Below are positions 10,601 through 18,421 of a stretch of DNA of 45,285 nucleotides, in pieces (position 1 is the stretch's first letter; each line of letters opens with the position of its first letter). The notes under the pieces are model-generated. The model was not told where the DNA came from, did no database searches, and saw only the letters and a list, made by a program, of their open reading frames with translations. The position numbers were made by a program, and so were the translations under genes. The stretch spans positions 1-45,285 of the forward strand of contig JAGATN010000001.1 of NCBI GenBank assembly GCA_017621225.1, read 5' to 3'. The DNA comes from Muribaculaceae bacterium (GTDB lineage Bacteria > Bacteroidota > Bacteroidia > Bacteroidales > Muribaculaceae).

Positions 10601-10903
10601 CGTAGCCGCGCCGCCGGTCGACGGCATTATGAATATGTCGCTGCCTCCGTTACGGTCACTGGCAAAAGCTATGCTCTTGCCGTCGGGCGACCATATGGGC
10701 ACGCTCTCATACGATGGTTGCGAAGTAAGGCGCACGGCCATGCCTCCGGTCGACGGCACCTTGTATATGTCGCCTTTATAGGTAAAGGCTATCTCCTTAC
10801 CGTCGGGCGATATCTTGACATCTCTCAGCCACATCGGAGTGACGGTCTGTGCCGACACGCCAAACGCGGTCAATGCCATCAAAGCAAAAAATGTTTTTTT
10901 CAT
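7646..10903 (-). CDS. Tricorn-like S41 family protease, exported
   Basis: The 1085-residue protein has a signal peptide (residues 1-18, ending VSA) and about seven PD40/WD40-like blades marked by repeated SPDGK motifs up to about residue 540. A Lys/Asp-rich linker lies at about 568-601, followed by a second propeller-like part, a helical segment, a PDZ domain at about 791-875 and a C-terminal S41 core. Ser990 in NYSNAHG sits where the tricorn nucleophile is expected, after an upstream DTRWNGGG segment. Archaeal tricorn is a cytosolic peptidase, whereas this one carries an export signal and probably acts in the periplasm. The architecture is typical of Bacteroidetes tricorn homologues, and the substrate is unknown. 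The start is fixed by the signal peptide. Confidence 0.9.
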   Translation of the reverse strand: MKKTFFALMALTAFGVSAQTVTPMWLRDVKISPDGKEIAFTYKGDIYKVPSTGGMAVRLTSQPSYESVPIWSPDGKSIAFASDRNGGSDIFIMPSTGGAATRLTFNSASEVPEAFSPDGKNVLFSAAIQDPATSAAFPSGRLTELYQVPVSGGKTTQVIGTPANMVNFTPGGNAFLYEDIKGLEDRFRKHHTSSVTSDIWMYDIKTGKHVNLTDRPGEDRNPVVSPDGKTVYILSERNGGTFNVYSFDLSNPEKVSQVTNYNTHPVRFLSQGADGTLAFTYDGEIYTKRGAESPKKVKISVVNDDENEVDNIAVRGGGDVAVSPDGKQLAFVARGEVFVRSIDHSSTKQVTHTPEGESDVIWGGDNRTLIYTSLRDGKYNIYKAKIVRDEDPNFSNATLIEETPLFKADGVDRNSPSLSPDGKKLAYVEDRTKLMVKDLESGKIKQLTDGSTVASRTKGFSSNWSPDSKWIAINYTELKHQPYGDVAIINVDNGELTKITATGYFDEGAKWVMDGNAILFASERYGMRNHASWGSMYDVMITFLNQDAYDRFRLSEEDYELYKEVEKSRKKAGANDKATDKKDADKKADDKKTEQADKKDNELKFDLTNLEERTVRLTPNSSNIASAILTKDGENLYYLSAVERGYDMWKVNLRKGDVRLVNKLNAGGMDMELDKDGNIFLLGSTVKKYDPKSDRVLKDIPLSASMKLDPEKEREYMLRFVYNEEKERFYRPDLHGVKWEKMYEDYKKFLPHINNNYDFAELLSELLGELNVSHTGGRYYGPGANELTASLGLLYDLSYDGKGLKIAEVVERGPFDKADSKVKAGMIIEKINGTEIGNDADVSIALNGITRKKTLVSVYDPASGERFEEVTLPISAGTLNTLLYDRWVKQRAADVDRWSNGRLGYVHIKSMDDASYRKIYSKILGEYIDRDGIVIDTRWNGGGRLHEDIEVLFSGKAYITQDVHGVETSQMPSRRWNKPSIMLICEANYSNAHGTPWVYKHLNLGKLVGMPVPGTMTSVNWVTMQDPSLVFGIPVTGMRIPDGTYLENQQLEPDIKVANDPATIVKGEDDQLRVAVETLLKDLKK

Positions 10904-10955
10904 CGAATATATGTGTTAAATTACTATTTGCACGAATCATCTGACGGTCAACCCG

Positions 10956-11699
10956 TTACTGAGCCTTATTTTCGGCAAGAGGATTTATCTTCACCCCTAT
11001 CGAACGGTTTTTAATGTTAGGAGTACCGCTATACAGCACCTGGCCCGAGCCCGCGCCATTTACCGACAGCGTAGTAGTGGCATTGCATCCTATCGAGCCG
11101 GTGCCCCACAGACTGCATTTGGTTTCATCTGCCACCAACTCATCGGCCTGTATGTGTCCGGTGCCGGTGCATGACAATTTTGCACGTTCGCATTTTCCAT
11201 ACACTATCACGTTGCCGTTGCCGGTATCGATCGACGCCTCTACCTGAGTGGCCTCTACGTAACGCACCACCAGGCGGCCGTTGCCTATCTGACGGGCCTT
11301 GAACTTGGGGCCCTGGGCCACGTTGAGCACCCTTACCGTCGAGTCGCCGGCATTTTCTATGAACGTAAGATAGGTGGAATATACTGTTATCTTGGGCAGA
11401 TTGGTACGCTTTTTATCGTCCGTAGCCAGCTGTATTTCAAGTTTATTTTTGTTTGGCACGAACATCACGGTCGATGCCACGTCGGGAGTGGAATAGAAAA
11501 CCGCCTTGCCGGCCGAGTCGGGCACGCATTTATAGTCAACATTGATGCCGTCGACCACTTTCAATTCACTAAACTCCTTTACGTCTATTTCATAGCGAGT
11601 AGGCTGCTGTGCCGTAGCGTATGCGGCGGCAAGTAACAGCGATAGAGATAAAATGCACTTTTTCATATTCATATACGTGAAGCTATTATGTTTTTTCAT
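10956..11699 (-). CDS. DUF2807 (GIN/head domain) exported protein
   Basis: The 247-residue protein has a signal peptide (hydrophobic LSLSLLLAAAYATA) and a repetitive beta-strand body rich in Gly, Asn and Val (for example GNGRLVVRYV and GNGNVIVYG), typical of the DUF2807 putative autotransporter adhesin fold. The first ATG overlaps the dusB stop as ATGA, which suggests coupling. In-frame starts at 11672 (Met10) or 11666 (Met12) would give a more usual short n-region before the hydrophobic core, so the true start is uncertain. Members are exported in Bacteroidetes. I do not assign a function. Confidence 0.8.
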   Translation of the reverse strand: MKKHNSFTYMNMKKCILSLSLLLAAAYATAQQPTRYEIDVKEFSELKVVDGINVDYKCVPDSAGKAVFYSTPDVASTVMFVPNKNKLEIQLATDDKKRTNLPKITVYSTYLTFIENAGDSTVRVLNVAQGPKFKARQIGNGRLVVRYVEATQVEASIDTGNGNVIVYGKCERAKLSCTGTGHIQADELVADETKCSLWGTGSIGCNATTTLSVNGAGSGQVLYSGTPNIKNRSIGVKINPLAENKAQ

Positions 11700-12688
11700 T
11701 TTAATGTCGGTAATATGTCATGCTCTATGTCCGAAAGTATCTTGTCGAGTTCGGAATATGTCGAAGCACGGAGCATGGCTATGCGGGTTTCGCGGAAATG
11801 CGGAATGCCCTTGAACAGGGGCGATGCCGCGAGATGCCTGCGGATGTGAAGTATGCCGCGATACTCGTCGATTCGGTCGATGCTCTCGCGTATCTGGCGG
11901 CGCAACAGGGCAAACTTCACGCTGTCGGCAATCGGCTCGGCAGGCTTTCCGTATCGCACCATCGACTTTATGTCGTGAAACACCCATGGAGCGCCAATCG
12001 AGGCGCGCCCCACCATTATGCCGTCGACTCCGTAACGGTCAAATGCCTCAACGGCCTTTTCGGGCGTGGTTATGTCGCCGTTTCCTATCACCGGAATTTT
12101 GAGTCGCGGATTCTCCTTCACCTTTGCTATCATGCTCCAGTCGGCCTCGCCGGTGTACATCTGCGACCGCGTGCGCCCGTGGACAGTTATGGCCTGTATG
12201 CCGCAGTCCTGAAGCTGCTCGGCCAATTCCACTATTATGCGGCTGTCATGATCCCAGCCCAAACGCGTTTTCACCGTCACCGGCACGTTTACCGCCTTCA
12301 CCACCGCACTCGTTATGGCCAACATTTTAGGAATGTCGCGGAGCATGCCCGCTCCGGCACCCTTTCCGGCCACTTTTTTCACCGGACATCCGAAATTAAT
12401 GTCGAGTATGTCGGGGTTGGCGGCCTCGACTATCTTTGCGGCTTCGACCATCGGCTCCACCTCACGGCCATAAATCTGTATGGCGGTGGGTCGCTCCGCC
12501 TCGTCTATCACGAGCTTTCGGGTAGTGGCCGCTATGTTGCGTATCAAAGCGTCGGCCGATACGAATTCGGTATACGTCATGTCGGCTCCCTGCTCCTTGC
12601 ATATGAGACGAAACGACTTGTCCGTGACATCCTCCATCGGAGCCAGCATCACGGGCCTTTCACCAAGATCGATATTGCCTATTTTCAT
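11696..12688 (-). CDS. dusB: tRNA-dihydrouridine synthase DusB
   Basis: The 330-residue protein is a TIM-barrel flavoenzyme with LAPMEDVTDKSFR at the N-terminus, the catalytic cysteine Cys101 in NFGCPVKKV, and the FMN phosphate-binding region NGDITTPE...GVDGIMVGRAS. DusB-type enzymes reduce uridines in the tRNA D-loop using NADPH. The C-terminal helical domain is present. It is first of a coupled pair with the DUF2807 gene (ATGA overlap), although no functional link is obvious. Confidence 0.95.
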   Translation of the reverse strand: MKIGNIDLGERPVMLAPMEDVTDKSFRLICKEQGADMTYTEFVSADALIRNIAATTRKLVIDEAERPTAIQIYGREVEPMVEAAKIVEAANPDILDINFGCPVKKVAGKGAGAGMLRDIPKMLAITSAVVKAVNVPVTVKTRLGWDHDSRIIVELAEQLQDCGIQAITVHGRTRSQMYTGEADWSMIAKVKENPRLKIPVIGNGDITTPEKAVEAFDRYGVDGIMVGRASIGAPWVFHDIKSMVRYGKPAEPIADSVKFALLRRQIRESIDRIDEYRGILHIRRHLAASPLFKGIPHFRETRIAMLRASTYSELDKILSDIEHDILPTLK

Positions 12689-12829
12689 TTAACGTACAGT
12701 AGTGTTCTATAAAAGCATGAAGTTAACCATTCTATTCGACATACGACGAAACATTTCCCCAAAAATCGAGTCGCAAACCACCCTACAATAGGCTACGGCA
12801 GCCGCATTTAACCGCATTTAACTAATGCA
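12689..12829. other. Intergenic gap with no recognised feature
   Basis: This 141-nt gap lies between dusB and the small exported protein, both on the minus strand. It contains a short tandem echo of CGCATTTAAC near 12808-12826. I see no promoter of the TAnnTTTG type, no strong hairpin and no open reading frame. Confidence 0.5.
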
Positions 12830-13240
12830 TCACCTCACAAGGCGCGACGACAGCCTCCGGCCGTCGAAATCGTAGGTGGTAAGCCAGGCTCCATTGCGTG
12901 CCGTAAACGTGTCAACGCCCATCGACACTATTTCGCCGATTTCACTCACTTCAAACGACTTTTGCTTTCGGTTTCGCGTATTATAAAGATTGTATTTCGA
13001 ATCTGACCTCAACATGTAATATCCCGCCGAGAAGCATTGAAGCGTACCATTGACTTTGGGAAACGACCCTATTCGTCGGTTTTTCGAATCGTACATCACG
13101 TATGTGGTGCCCGACAGGCGTATGTCGGCCACCGACGGCCCGGCGGCCATTGCCGCAATTGGCACGAGCAGCGTCATCAGCCATATGCATGCCGACAGCC
13201 TCACCACTTTAACCGATCGTAAAACCTCAACCACTCTCAT
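12830..13240 (-). CDS. Hypothetical exported protein, about 136 residues
   Basis: From the start at 13240 the protein reads MRVVEVLRSVK, then a hydrophobic signal sequence (LSACIWLMTLLVPIAAMAA), then about 100 residues with short beta-strand repeats such as YVMYDSKNRRIGSF and YNLYNTRNRKQKSF. These resemble two copies of a Y-x-x-Y-[DN]-[ST]-[KR]-N-R unit. An in-frame ATG at 13279 exists, but it lies inside the M16 peptidase gene. I choose 13240, which starts 14 nt after the M16 stop and gives a normal signal peptide. I recognise no family, and the repeats suggest a small beta-sheet fold. Confidence 0.65.
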   Translation of the reverse strand: MRVVEVLRSVKVVRLSACIWLMTLLVPIAAMAAGPSVADIRLSGTTYVMYDSKNRRIGSFPKVNGTLQCFSAGYYMLRSDSKYNLYNTRNRKQKSFEVSEIGEIVSMGVDTFTARNGAWLTTYDFDGRRLSSRLVR

Positions 13241-13254
13241 CGTAGCATAGTTAC

Positions 13255-14478
13255 TTATCCGAGCGTCAGAACCGAGCAACCCGACGGAGCCAGCATGGCA
13301 CCCGCCTTAAGCATTTCATCGCCGGTAATGGCCATAATACGTTCAATGGTCTCTTGCGGGTCGTTAACATGGCCACGGTAAAGCAGGCTGCGCCCCATGC
13401 CGGTGGCCATCTGTTCGTGGTTTTCCGACGCCACGGCGAGCTGCCCTATATATTGCCTCTTGGCGCGCTCGAGCAGTCGCGGCGATATTCCGTCGTTGGC
13501 AATGCGGTTCAATATGTCGCTCACTATCCGTCGACATTTCTTAACGTCGGAGTGGTCACACCCGAAATATATGGTAAACAATCCGCAGTCGGAATATGCG
13601 ACCGTCGACGCGTCGACGGTATATACGAGCCCGCGCTTTTCGCGAAGCGCCACATTGAGCAGCGAATTCATTCCCGGGCCGCCTATTATGTTTGTCAGCA
13701 ACGACACGGCATATCTCAACGGATCGCCCATTCCTCCTATGCGCGCGCCCATCAACGTGTGCGATTGGTGACAATCGAGACTCAGATATTCGTCGAACGG
13801 AGCAAGCACCGGCGGCTCGGAGCGATTCACGGGCGAACGCCGCGACTCCATGTCGCGAAAATATCGGCTTACCACTCTCTCGACGTCCGACAGCTTCGAC
13901 GGGCCGAAATAGAAGAAAGCCATGTCGCCCGGCACGAACCATTCCGACAGGTATTCCCGACATATGTCCGAGGTGAGCCCCGACAGCGACTCCACCGTGC
14001 CAAGTATGTTATGCCCCAGCGAGGAGCCGGCAAATATCCGGTCGTCGAATTCATCGAACACGGCATCGGCCGGCGAGTCGAGATACGAATTTATTTCATC
14101 GGTCACCACTTCGCGCTCCCGCTCCAACTCCGCCGCCGGAAACACCGACGACGACACGAGATCCGATATCAGCTCCACGGCACGGGCAAGATGCCCTTTG
14201 GGGAAACAAGAATACACCACGGTTTCCTCCTTCGAGGTATAGGCGTTCAACTCGCCGCCAACGCTCTCCATGCGGTTGACTATATGGTATGAGCGGCGGT
14301 GCGAGGTACCCTTGAATATGGTATGTTCGACAAAATGGGCCAACCCCTCTCGTCCGGGAGCTTCGTCGCGGCTGCCGACGTTGATCGACAGGCCGCAATA
14401 TTCCACGTTTCCGGCGCACGAATAATGCACGGCACGCAGGCCATTTGGCAAACTGAAATAGTTGATCGTATCATTCAT
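13255..14478 (-). CDS. M16 family zinc peptidase (insulinase/processing-peptidase-like)
   Basis: The 407-residue protein (start 14478) has the inverted zinc motif HFVEH at residues 48-52 within GLAHFVEHTIFKGT. The distal ligand is expected in the ELEREREVVTDEI segment. A single-unit length near 400 residues fits bacterial M16B enzymes that act as dimers. An in-frame ATG at 14553 would lie upstream of the promoter element and inside the fabD terminator, so 14478 is preferred. It also gives the family-typical opening NYFSLPNGLRAV. No signal peptide is seen, so the enzyme is probably cytosolic or periplasmic by an unknown route. Confidence 0.9.
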   Translation of the reverse strand: MNDTINYFSLPNGLRAVHYSCAGNVEYCGLSINVGSRDEAPGREGLAHFVEHTIFKGTSHRRSYHIVNRMESVGGELNAYTSKEETVVYSCFPKGHLARAVELISDLVSSSVFPAAELEREREVVTDEINSYLDSPADAVFDEFDDRIFAGSSLGHNILGTVESLSGLTSDICREYLSEWFVPGDMAFFYFGPSKLSDVERVVSRYFRDMESRRSPVNRSEPPVLAPFDEYLSLDCHQSHTLMGARIGGMGDPLRYAVSLLTNIIGGPGMNSLLNVALREKRGLVYTVDASTVAYSDCGLFTIYFGCDHSDVKKCRRIVSDILNRIANDGISPRLLERAKRQYIGQLAVASENHEQMATGMGRSLLYRGHVNDPQETIERIMAITGDEMLKAGAMLAPSGCSVLTLG

Positions 14479-14487
14479 AAGCACTCG

Positions 14488-14495
14488 CAAAAGTA
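14488..14495 (-). promoter_or_regulatory. Candidate -7 element for M16 peptidase gene
   Basis: TACTTTTG on the minus strand fits the Bacteroidetes TAnnTTTG consensus. It ends 9 nt before the chosen ATG, so the leader would be only a few nucleotides. No -33 TTTG is present at the usual 19-21 nt spacing (one lies at 25 nt), so support is partial. It overlaps the U-tract side of the fabD terminator. Confidence 0.4.
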
Positions 14496-14538
14496 CAAAA
14501 ATATTGCGAATGCCACCGTGCAAAGTTGCATTCGCAAT
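14496..14538 (-). terminator. Rho-independent terminator of fabD
   Basis: ATTGCGAATGC (14503-14513) and GCATTCGCAAT (14528-14538) form a perfect 11-bp stem with a 14-nt loop. On the minus strand it is followed directly by ATTTTTG. It lies 48 nt downstream of the fabD stop. Confidence 0.75.
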
Positions 14539-14585
14539 ACTTAATAAATTCAAAAATCGGACTTAGCCAAACAGGCTTTATGCAA

Positions 14586-15464
14586 TCATTGATGTCCCGA
14601 AGTAGCCACCGAACGGTCTATTTTGGCAACGAGACCCTGAAGCACCTTGCCCGGGCCGAGTTCCACGAATTCGGTAGCGCCGTCGGCTATCATATTCTGA
14701 ACACTCTTAGTCCAACGCACCGGAGCGGTAAGCTGAGCCACGAGATTGGCCTTTATTTCGGCGGGATCGGTGTGAGGCTTTGCGTCCACATTCTGATAAA
14801 CGGGACATACGGGAGCAGAGAAGTTGGTGTGCTCAATGGCTTCGGCGAGTTCCGCGCGAGCCGGCTCCATGCAGGGCGAGTGGAACGCACCTCCCACGGG
14901 GAGCTTCAGCGCGCGCTTTGCACCTGCGGCGAGAAGCTGCTGGCAAGCGGCATCGATGGCTTCGTTTTCGCCTGAAATAACGAGCTGACCGGGGCAGTTG
15001 TAGTTTGCACATACCACAACGCCATCTATTCCGGCGCATATTTCTTCAACTTTTTCGTCGGGGAGAGCCAATACGGCAGCCATGGTCGACGGCTTCAATT
15101 CGCAAGCCTTCTGCATTGCCTGGGCGCGTGCCGACACCAAACGCAATCCGTCCTCAAACGATAACGCACCGGCAGCCACCAGAGCCGAAAATTCGCCAAG
15201 CGAATGTCCTGCCACCATATCGGGTTTGAATTCTTCGCCAAGAGTCTTAGCCAAAATCACCGAGTGAAGGAATATGGCGGGCTGAGTTACCTTTGTCTGC
15301 TTCAGGTCTTCGGCTGTACCTTCAAACATTATGTCGGTAATGCGGAATCCCAAAATATCATTGGCCTTCTCAAACATTTCATGAGCTACGGGATCATTGT
15401 CGTATAGACTTTTGCCCATACCCACGAACTGAGCCCCCTGTCCGGGGAATACAAATGCTTTCAT
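14586..15464 (-). CDS. fabD: Malonyl-CoA:ACP transacylase
   Basis: The 292-residue protein has FPGQGAQ (residues 6-12), the nucleophile Ser88 in GHSLGE and the AFHSP motif with the catalytic His. It transfers malonyl from CoA to acyl carrier protein for fatty acid synthesis in the cytosol. It stands alone here, with its own terminator downstream and a -7 element upstream, and it is divergent from tatA. Length and start match the family. Confidence 0.96.
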   Translation of the reverse strand: MKAFVFPGQGAQFVGMGKSLYDNDPVAHEMFEKANDILGFRITDIMFEGTAEDLKQTKVTQPAIFLHSVILAKTLGEEFKPDMVAGHSLGEFSALVAAGALSFEDGLRLVSARAQAMQKACELKPSTMAAVLALPDEKVEEICAGIDGVVVCANYNCPGQLVISGENEAIDAACQQLLAAGAKRALKLPVGGAFHSPCMEPARAELAEAIEHTNFSAPVCPVYQNVDAKPHTDPAEIKANLVAQLTAPVRWTKSVQNMIADGATEFVELGPGKVLQGLVAKIDRSVATSGHQ

Positions 15465-15502
15465 ATCGCTAAAAAAATGTGGATAATGGTTATAAAAGGC
15501 TA

Positions 15503-15510
15503 CAAAGGTA
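15503..15510 (-). promoter_or_regulatory. Candidate -7 element for fabD
   Basis: TACCTTTG on the minus strand matches TAnnTTTG exactly and ends about 38 nt before the fabD ATG. No clear -33 TTTG is visible at standard spacing. A similar TACCTTTA sits on the plus strand at 15553-15560 in front of tatA. Confidence 0.4.
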
Positions 15511-15587
15511 AGATTTTTTTCGCATACGGCATGTCATATTGGATAAAATTCGTACCTTTACGCCTCAATTCATAAAAAAACACAGAA

Positions 15588-15818
15588 ATGATAAATATGA
15601 TACCCGCATTTTTCAATCTTGGTACTGGTGAAATCATAATTATAGTATTCGTCATATTGCTTCTTTTCGGAGGCCGCAAAATTCCCGAACTGATGAAGGG
15701 ACTCGGTAAGGGCGTGCGTAGCTTCAAGCAAGGTATGAGCGACATCACCGACGAGCTCAACGCTCCCGTCGACGACGACGCGCCCAAAGGAAAATCAAGC
15801 GACGCAAAGAAGGATTAA
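15588..15818 (+). CDS. tatA: Sec-independent translocase subunit TatA/E
   Basis: The 76-residue protein has one N-terminal membrane helix ([13 protein letters not shown]) followed by the [16 protein letters not shown] hinge and amphipathic helix, then an acidic and polar tail. This is the TatA/TatE signature. It forms the pore-like component that moves folded twin-arginine substrates. Met1 or Met4 could be the start. tatC follows 37 nt downstream and no separate tatB is seen, as in other minimal TatAC systems. Confidence 0.93.
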   Translation: MINMIPAFFNLGTGEIIIIVFVILLLFGGRKIPELMKGLGKGVRSFKQGMSDITDELNAPVDDDAPKGKSSDAKKD

Positions 15819-15855
15819 AATCCGCCTCAACGCACTATAACCCCTTTCGATCCTT

Positions 15856-16809
15856 ATGGAGAAAGACACTGACAGTAGGAGAGAGTCATTGATTGAAATG
15901 GGATTTTGGGATCACGTGGAAGCCCTGCGAGGGGTGCTTTTACGTGCCGGGGTAACAATATTGGTATTTACCATCGGCTTTTTCATTGCCATGCCCTGGA
16001 TATTCGACAACGTGATTCTTGCCCCTTGCAGGGCTAATTTCCCGTTATACGAACTGTTCGCATCGCTGTCGGCGAACATACCTTTTGTACCCGATTTTTC
16101 AAACGAAGGTTTCGGCGTAGAGCTAATCAACATTCAGCTTGCGTCGCAATTCTTCATACATATGTCAACCTCGTTCTGGCTGGCCGTAGTATTTGCATTT
16201 CCACTTATAATATATCTATTGTGGGGCTTCGTGGCCCCCGGATTGTATAGCGGCGAAAAGCGTGGCATAAAGCGCGCGTTTTTCTTCGGCAACACCATGT
16301 TTTTCTTCGGAGTGGCCGTAGGTTACTTCATCGTGTTTCCGCTCACGCTCCGCTTTTTGGCCGAATACAAGGTCAGCGAAATGGTGCCAAACCAAATTTC
16401 GCTCGATTCCTATATGGACAATTTCCTTGTGCTCATACTGGTGATGGGCATAATATTCGAATTGCCGCTACTGGCCTGGATATTGGGTAGCATCGGAATG
16501 CTTACGCGCGACTTCTTCAGAAAGTATCGCCGCCACGCCATAGCCGCGCTGCTCGTACTGGCAGCGGTGGTGACGCCTACCGGCGACCCGTTCACATTGA
16601 TGGTGGTGTTCCTGCCCATATACGGTTTGTGGGAAATGAGCGCATATCTCGTGCCGGAGCGAAAGGATGACGACGATGACGACGACGATCCCGAACCGGT
16701 GCATGAAGGCGAAGGCGAACGCAACGAGCTGTACATACCCACCTACCATCCGTCGGCGGTAAACGACGAACCGGCAAAGGAGGATACTCCTGAAACAAAT
16801 CCTGAATAA
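15856..16809 (+). CDS. tatC: Twin-arginine translocase subunit TatC
   Basis: The 317-residue integral membrane protein begins with the TatC motif MGFWDHVEALRG at about residues 15-26 and has about six hydrophobic segments, including the FRKYRRHAIAALLVLAAVVTP region. It is the receptor for twin-arginine signal peptides. After the last membrane segment an unusually long, very acidic tail begins (about residues 268-317), with a run of Asp encoded by GAC/GAT repeats near 16666-16690 and then Glu, His and Pro residues. It forms an operon with tatA and converges on znuC, with 15 nt between the stops. Confidence 0.93.
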   Translation: MEKDTDSRRESLIEMGFWDHVEALRGVLLRAGVTILVFTIGFFIAMPWIFDNVILAPCRANFPLYELFASLSANIPFVPDFSNEGFGVELINIQLASQFFIHMSTSFWLAVVFAFPLIIYLLWGFVAPGLYSGEKRGIKRAFFFGNTMFFFGVAVGYFIVFPLTLRFLAEYKVSEMVPNQISLDSYMDNFLVLILVMGIIFELPLLAWILGSIGMLTRDFFRKYRRHAIAALLVLAAVVTPTGDPFTLMVVFLPIYGLWEMSAYLVPERKDDDDDDDDPEPVHEGEGERNELYIPTYHPSAVNDEPAKEDTPETNPE

Positions 16810-16824
16810 GAAATTCACGCCGTT

Positions 16825-17511
16825 TCAGCGCGAGTGACAAATGCAGTCGGGCGAGTCGCACTCGCGCAACGTGCCGTTGACCGTGACGTGGCGCGTGGCC
16901 ATCTTTCCGATCGTCGACATCTCGTGCGACACGAGCAATATGGTGCGGTTCGACACCAACGACGATATTATTTCATATATGCGATACTCAAAGCGCTTGT
17001 CGATGTAGCTCAACGGCTCGTCGAGCACCAATATGTCGGGATTGAGCACCAAAGCCCTCGCCAAAAGCGTGCGCTGCAATTGTCCGCCCGACAATCGGCC
17101 GATGCTTTGCGACGCGAAGTTTTCCATGCCCACGAGCTGCAACATCTCCTCGGTGCGCTGCGCCATTTCTTTGGAGCTCATATCCTTTTTGCCTATAAGC
17201 CCCGAAGCAATCACCTCGCGAACCGATATCGGGAAGCCCGAATCTATCACATTTTTCTGCGGCAAATAGCCGAACTTGAGGTTTGCGCCCTCCTTACCGC
17301 CGTCAAGGTGCTGCACCTTGCCCGACGTCGGTTTCAGCAACCTCAATATCAGCCTCAGCAGCGTAGACTTTCCGCCGCCGTTAGGGCCCGAAATTGCAAC
17401 GAAATCATTGCGATCGACCGTGAAGTTAATGTCATGCAATATCTCTTTCCTGTCGCGCACAAACGACACATCGGTAAGACGTATCACCGTATCACTTGTT
17501 TTCGGCTCCAT
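16825..17511 (-). CDS. znuC: Zinc/manganese-type ABC transporter ATP-binding protein
   Basis: The 228-residue ABC ATPase has Walker A GPNGGGKST, signature LSGGQLQR and Walker B ILVLDEP. It overlaps the end of the preceding periplasmic metal-binding protein gene by 20 nt. The C-terminus ends with a short Cys- and His-containing tail (CDSPDCICH) that could bind metal. It should power metal uptake at the inner membrane. No ZnuB-type permease gene is adjacent, since the next gene is the convergent tatC. Confidence 0.87.
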   Translation of the reverse strand: MEPKTSDTVIRLTDVSFVRDRKEILHDINFTVDRNDFVAISGPNGGGKSTLLRLILRLLKPTSGKVQHLDGGKEGANLKFGYLPQKNVIDSGFPISVREVIASGLIGKKDMSSKEMAQRTEEMLQLVGMENFASQSIGRLSGGQLQRTLLARALVLNPDILVLDEPLSYIDKRFEYRIYEIISSLVSNRTILLVSHEMSTIGKMATRHVTVNGTLRECDSPDCICHSR

Positions 17512-18400
17512 TTTCAGCTATTTCAGTGGCTATTTTGATTAATTGTCCCTCCCAGTCGTAATCGAGCAGATTTATCGCTACCGACTTCGCATCGGTTTGC
17601 TGAAGCACCGGCGAGGCTTTCCCCTCGTCAATGTCGCTTTGCGTGAAGAATATGCTCGTTTCATATTGGCGTGCGTCATCTATTTTGCTCGAAAGCGACT
17701 TCACCGACATCTCTTTGTTTTCCGATCCGAGCGACACCTGCTTCAATCCGTAGTCGCGGGCAAAATAGCTTAACGACGGATGCCACACCATGAACGATGC
17801 GCCCTGCTTATCGGCCAGCATATCGGATATTGCCCGGTCAAGCGAGTCGAGATGAGTCGAAAATCTGCGGAAATTTTCGGCATAATATTCTTTATTGTCG
17901 GGATCGAGTTTCACTACCGCCTCATACATGTTGCGGCCTATTATGACGGCATTTTTCACGGAGCTCCACACGTGCGGGTCGACGTCGCCGTGCGCGTGGT
18001 CGTGGCCGTGGTGATGATCCTCGTCATAGTGCATATGGGTGCCTTCAAGCAATTTTATGCCGGCCGAAGTGTCCACCGACATTATCGAGGGATGCGATTC
18101 AAGCACTTTTTCGACCACGGCATCCTCAAATGCCAACCGGCCGATGCGAAAGTATGCATCGCTTTCCGACACCGATTTCATGACCGACATCGGAGGGTCG
18201 AAATTTTCGGGATTCGCCCCGGCAGGCATGAACGTGACCACATTAATTTTGTCGCCTGCTATCTTATCCAATATGTATCGCTGCGGCTCTATGCTGACGG
18301 TCACCGTCGGCCTCGGGTCGGACTTCTCAGCTTTATGGCCGCACGATGCTAAAGCGGCACAACACACTACCACTACTGCTATTCGTTTCAACGTAATCAT
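17492..18400 (-). CDS. znuA: Zinc ABC transporter substrate-binding lipoprotein
   Basis: The 302-residue cluster A-I binding protein has lipobox LASC with lipid-bearing Cys20 and a His/Asp-rich flexible loop at about residues 122-138. That loop is typical of zinc-specific ZnuA and is followed by DPHVW with a conserved ligand His. At the position of the usual first His ligand the sequence is NPENFDP, so Glu seems to replace His. It delivers zinc (possibly manganese) to the importer. The gene is 21 nt downstream of the VanZ-GNAT gene and overlaps znuC. Confidence 0.9.
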   Translation of the reverse strand: MITLKRIAVVVVCCAALASCGHKAEKSDPRPTVTVSIEPQRYILDKIAGDKINVVTFMPAGANPENFDPPMSVMKSVSESDAYFRIGRLAFEDAVVEKVLESHPSIMSVDTSAGIKLLEGTHMHYDEDHHHGHDHAHGDVDPHVWSSVKNAVIIGRNMYEAVVKLDPDNKEYYAENFRRFSTHLDSLDRAISDMLADKQGASFMVWHPSLSYFARDYGLKQVSLGSENKEMSVKSLSSKIDDARQYETSIFFTQSDIDEGKASPVLQQTDAKSVAINLLDYDWEGQLIKIATEIAENGAENK

Positions 18401-18421
18401 AACTCTTATTTATCATTCTAC

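Noticed and set aside
16666-16690. GAC/GAT trinucleotide repeat as a possible phase-variable tract
   Set aside because: Triplet changes would keep the frame and only alter the length of the TatC tail; there is no sign of on/off switching.
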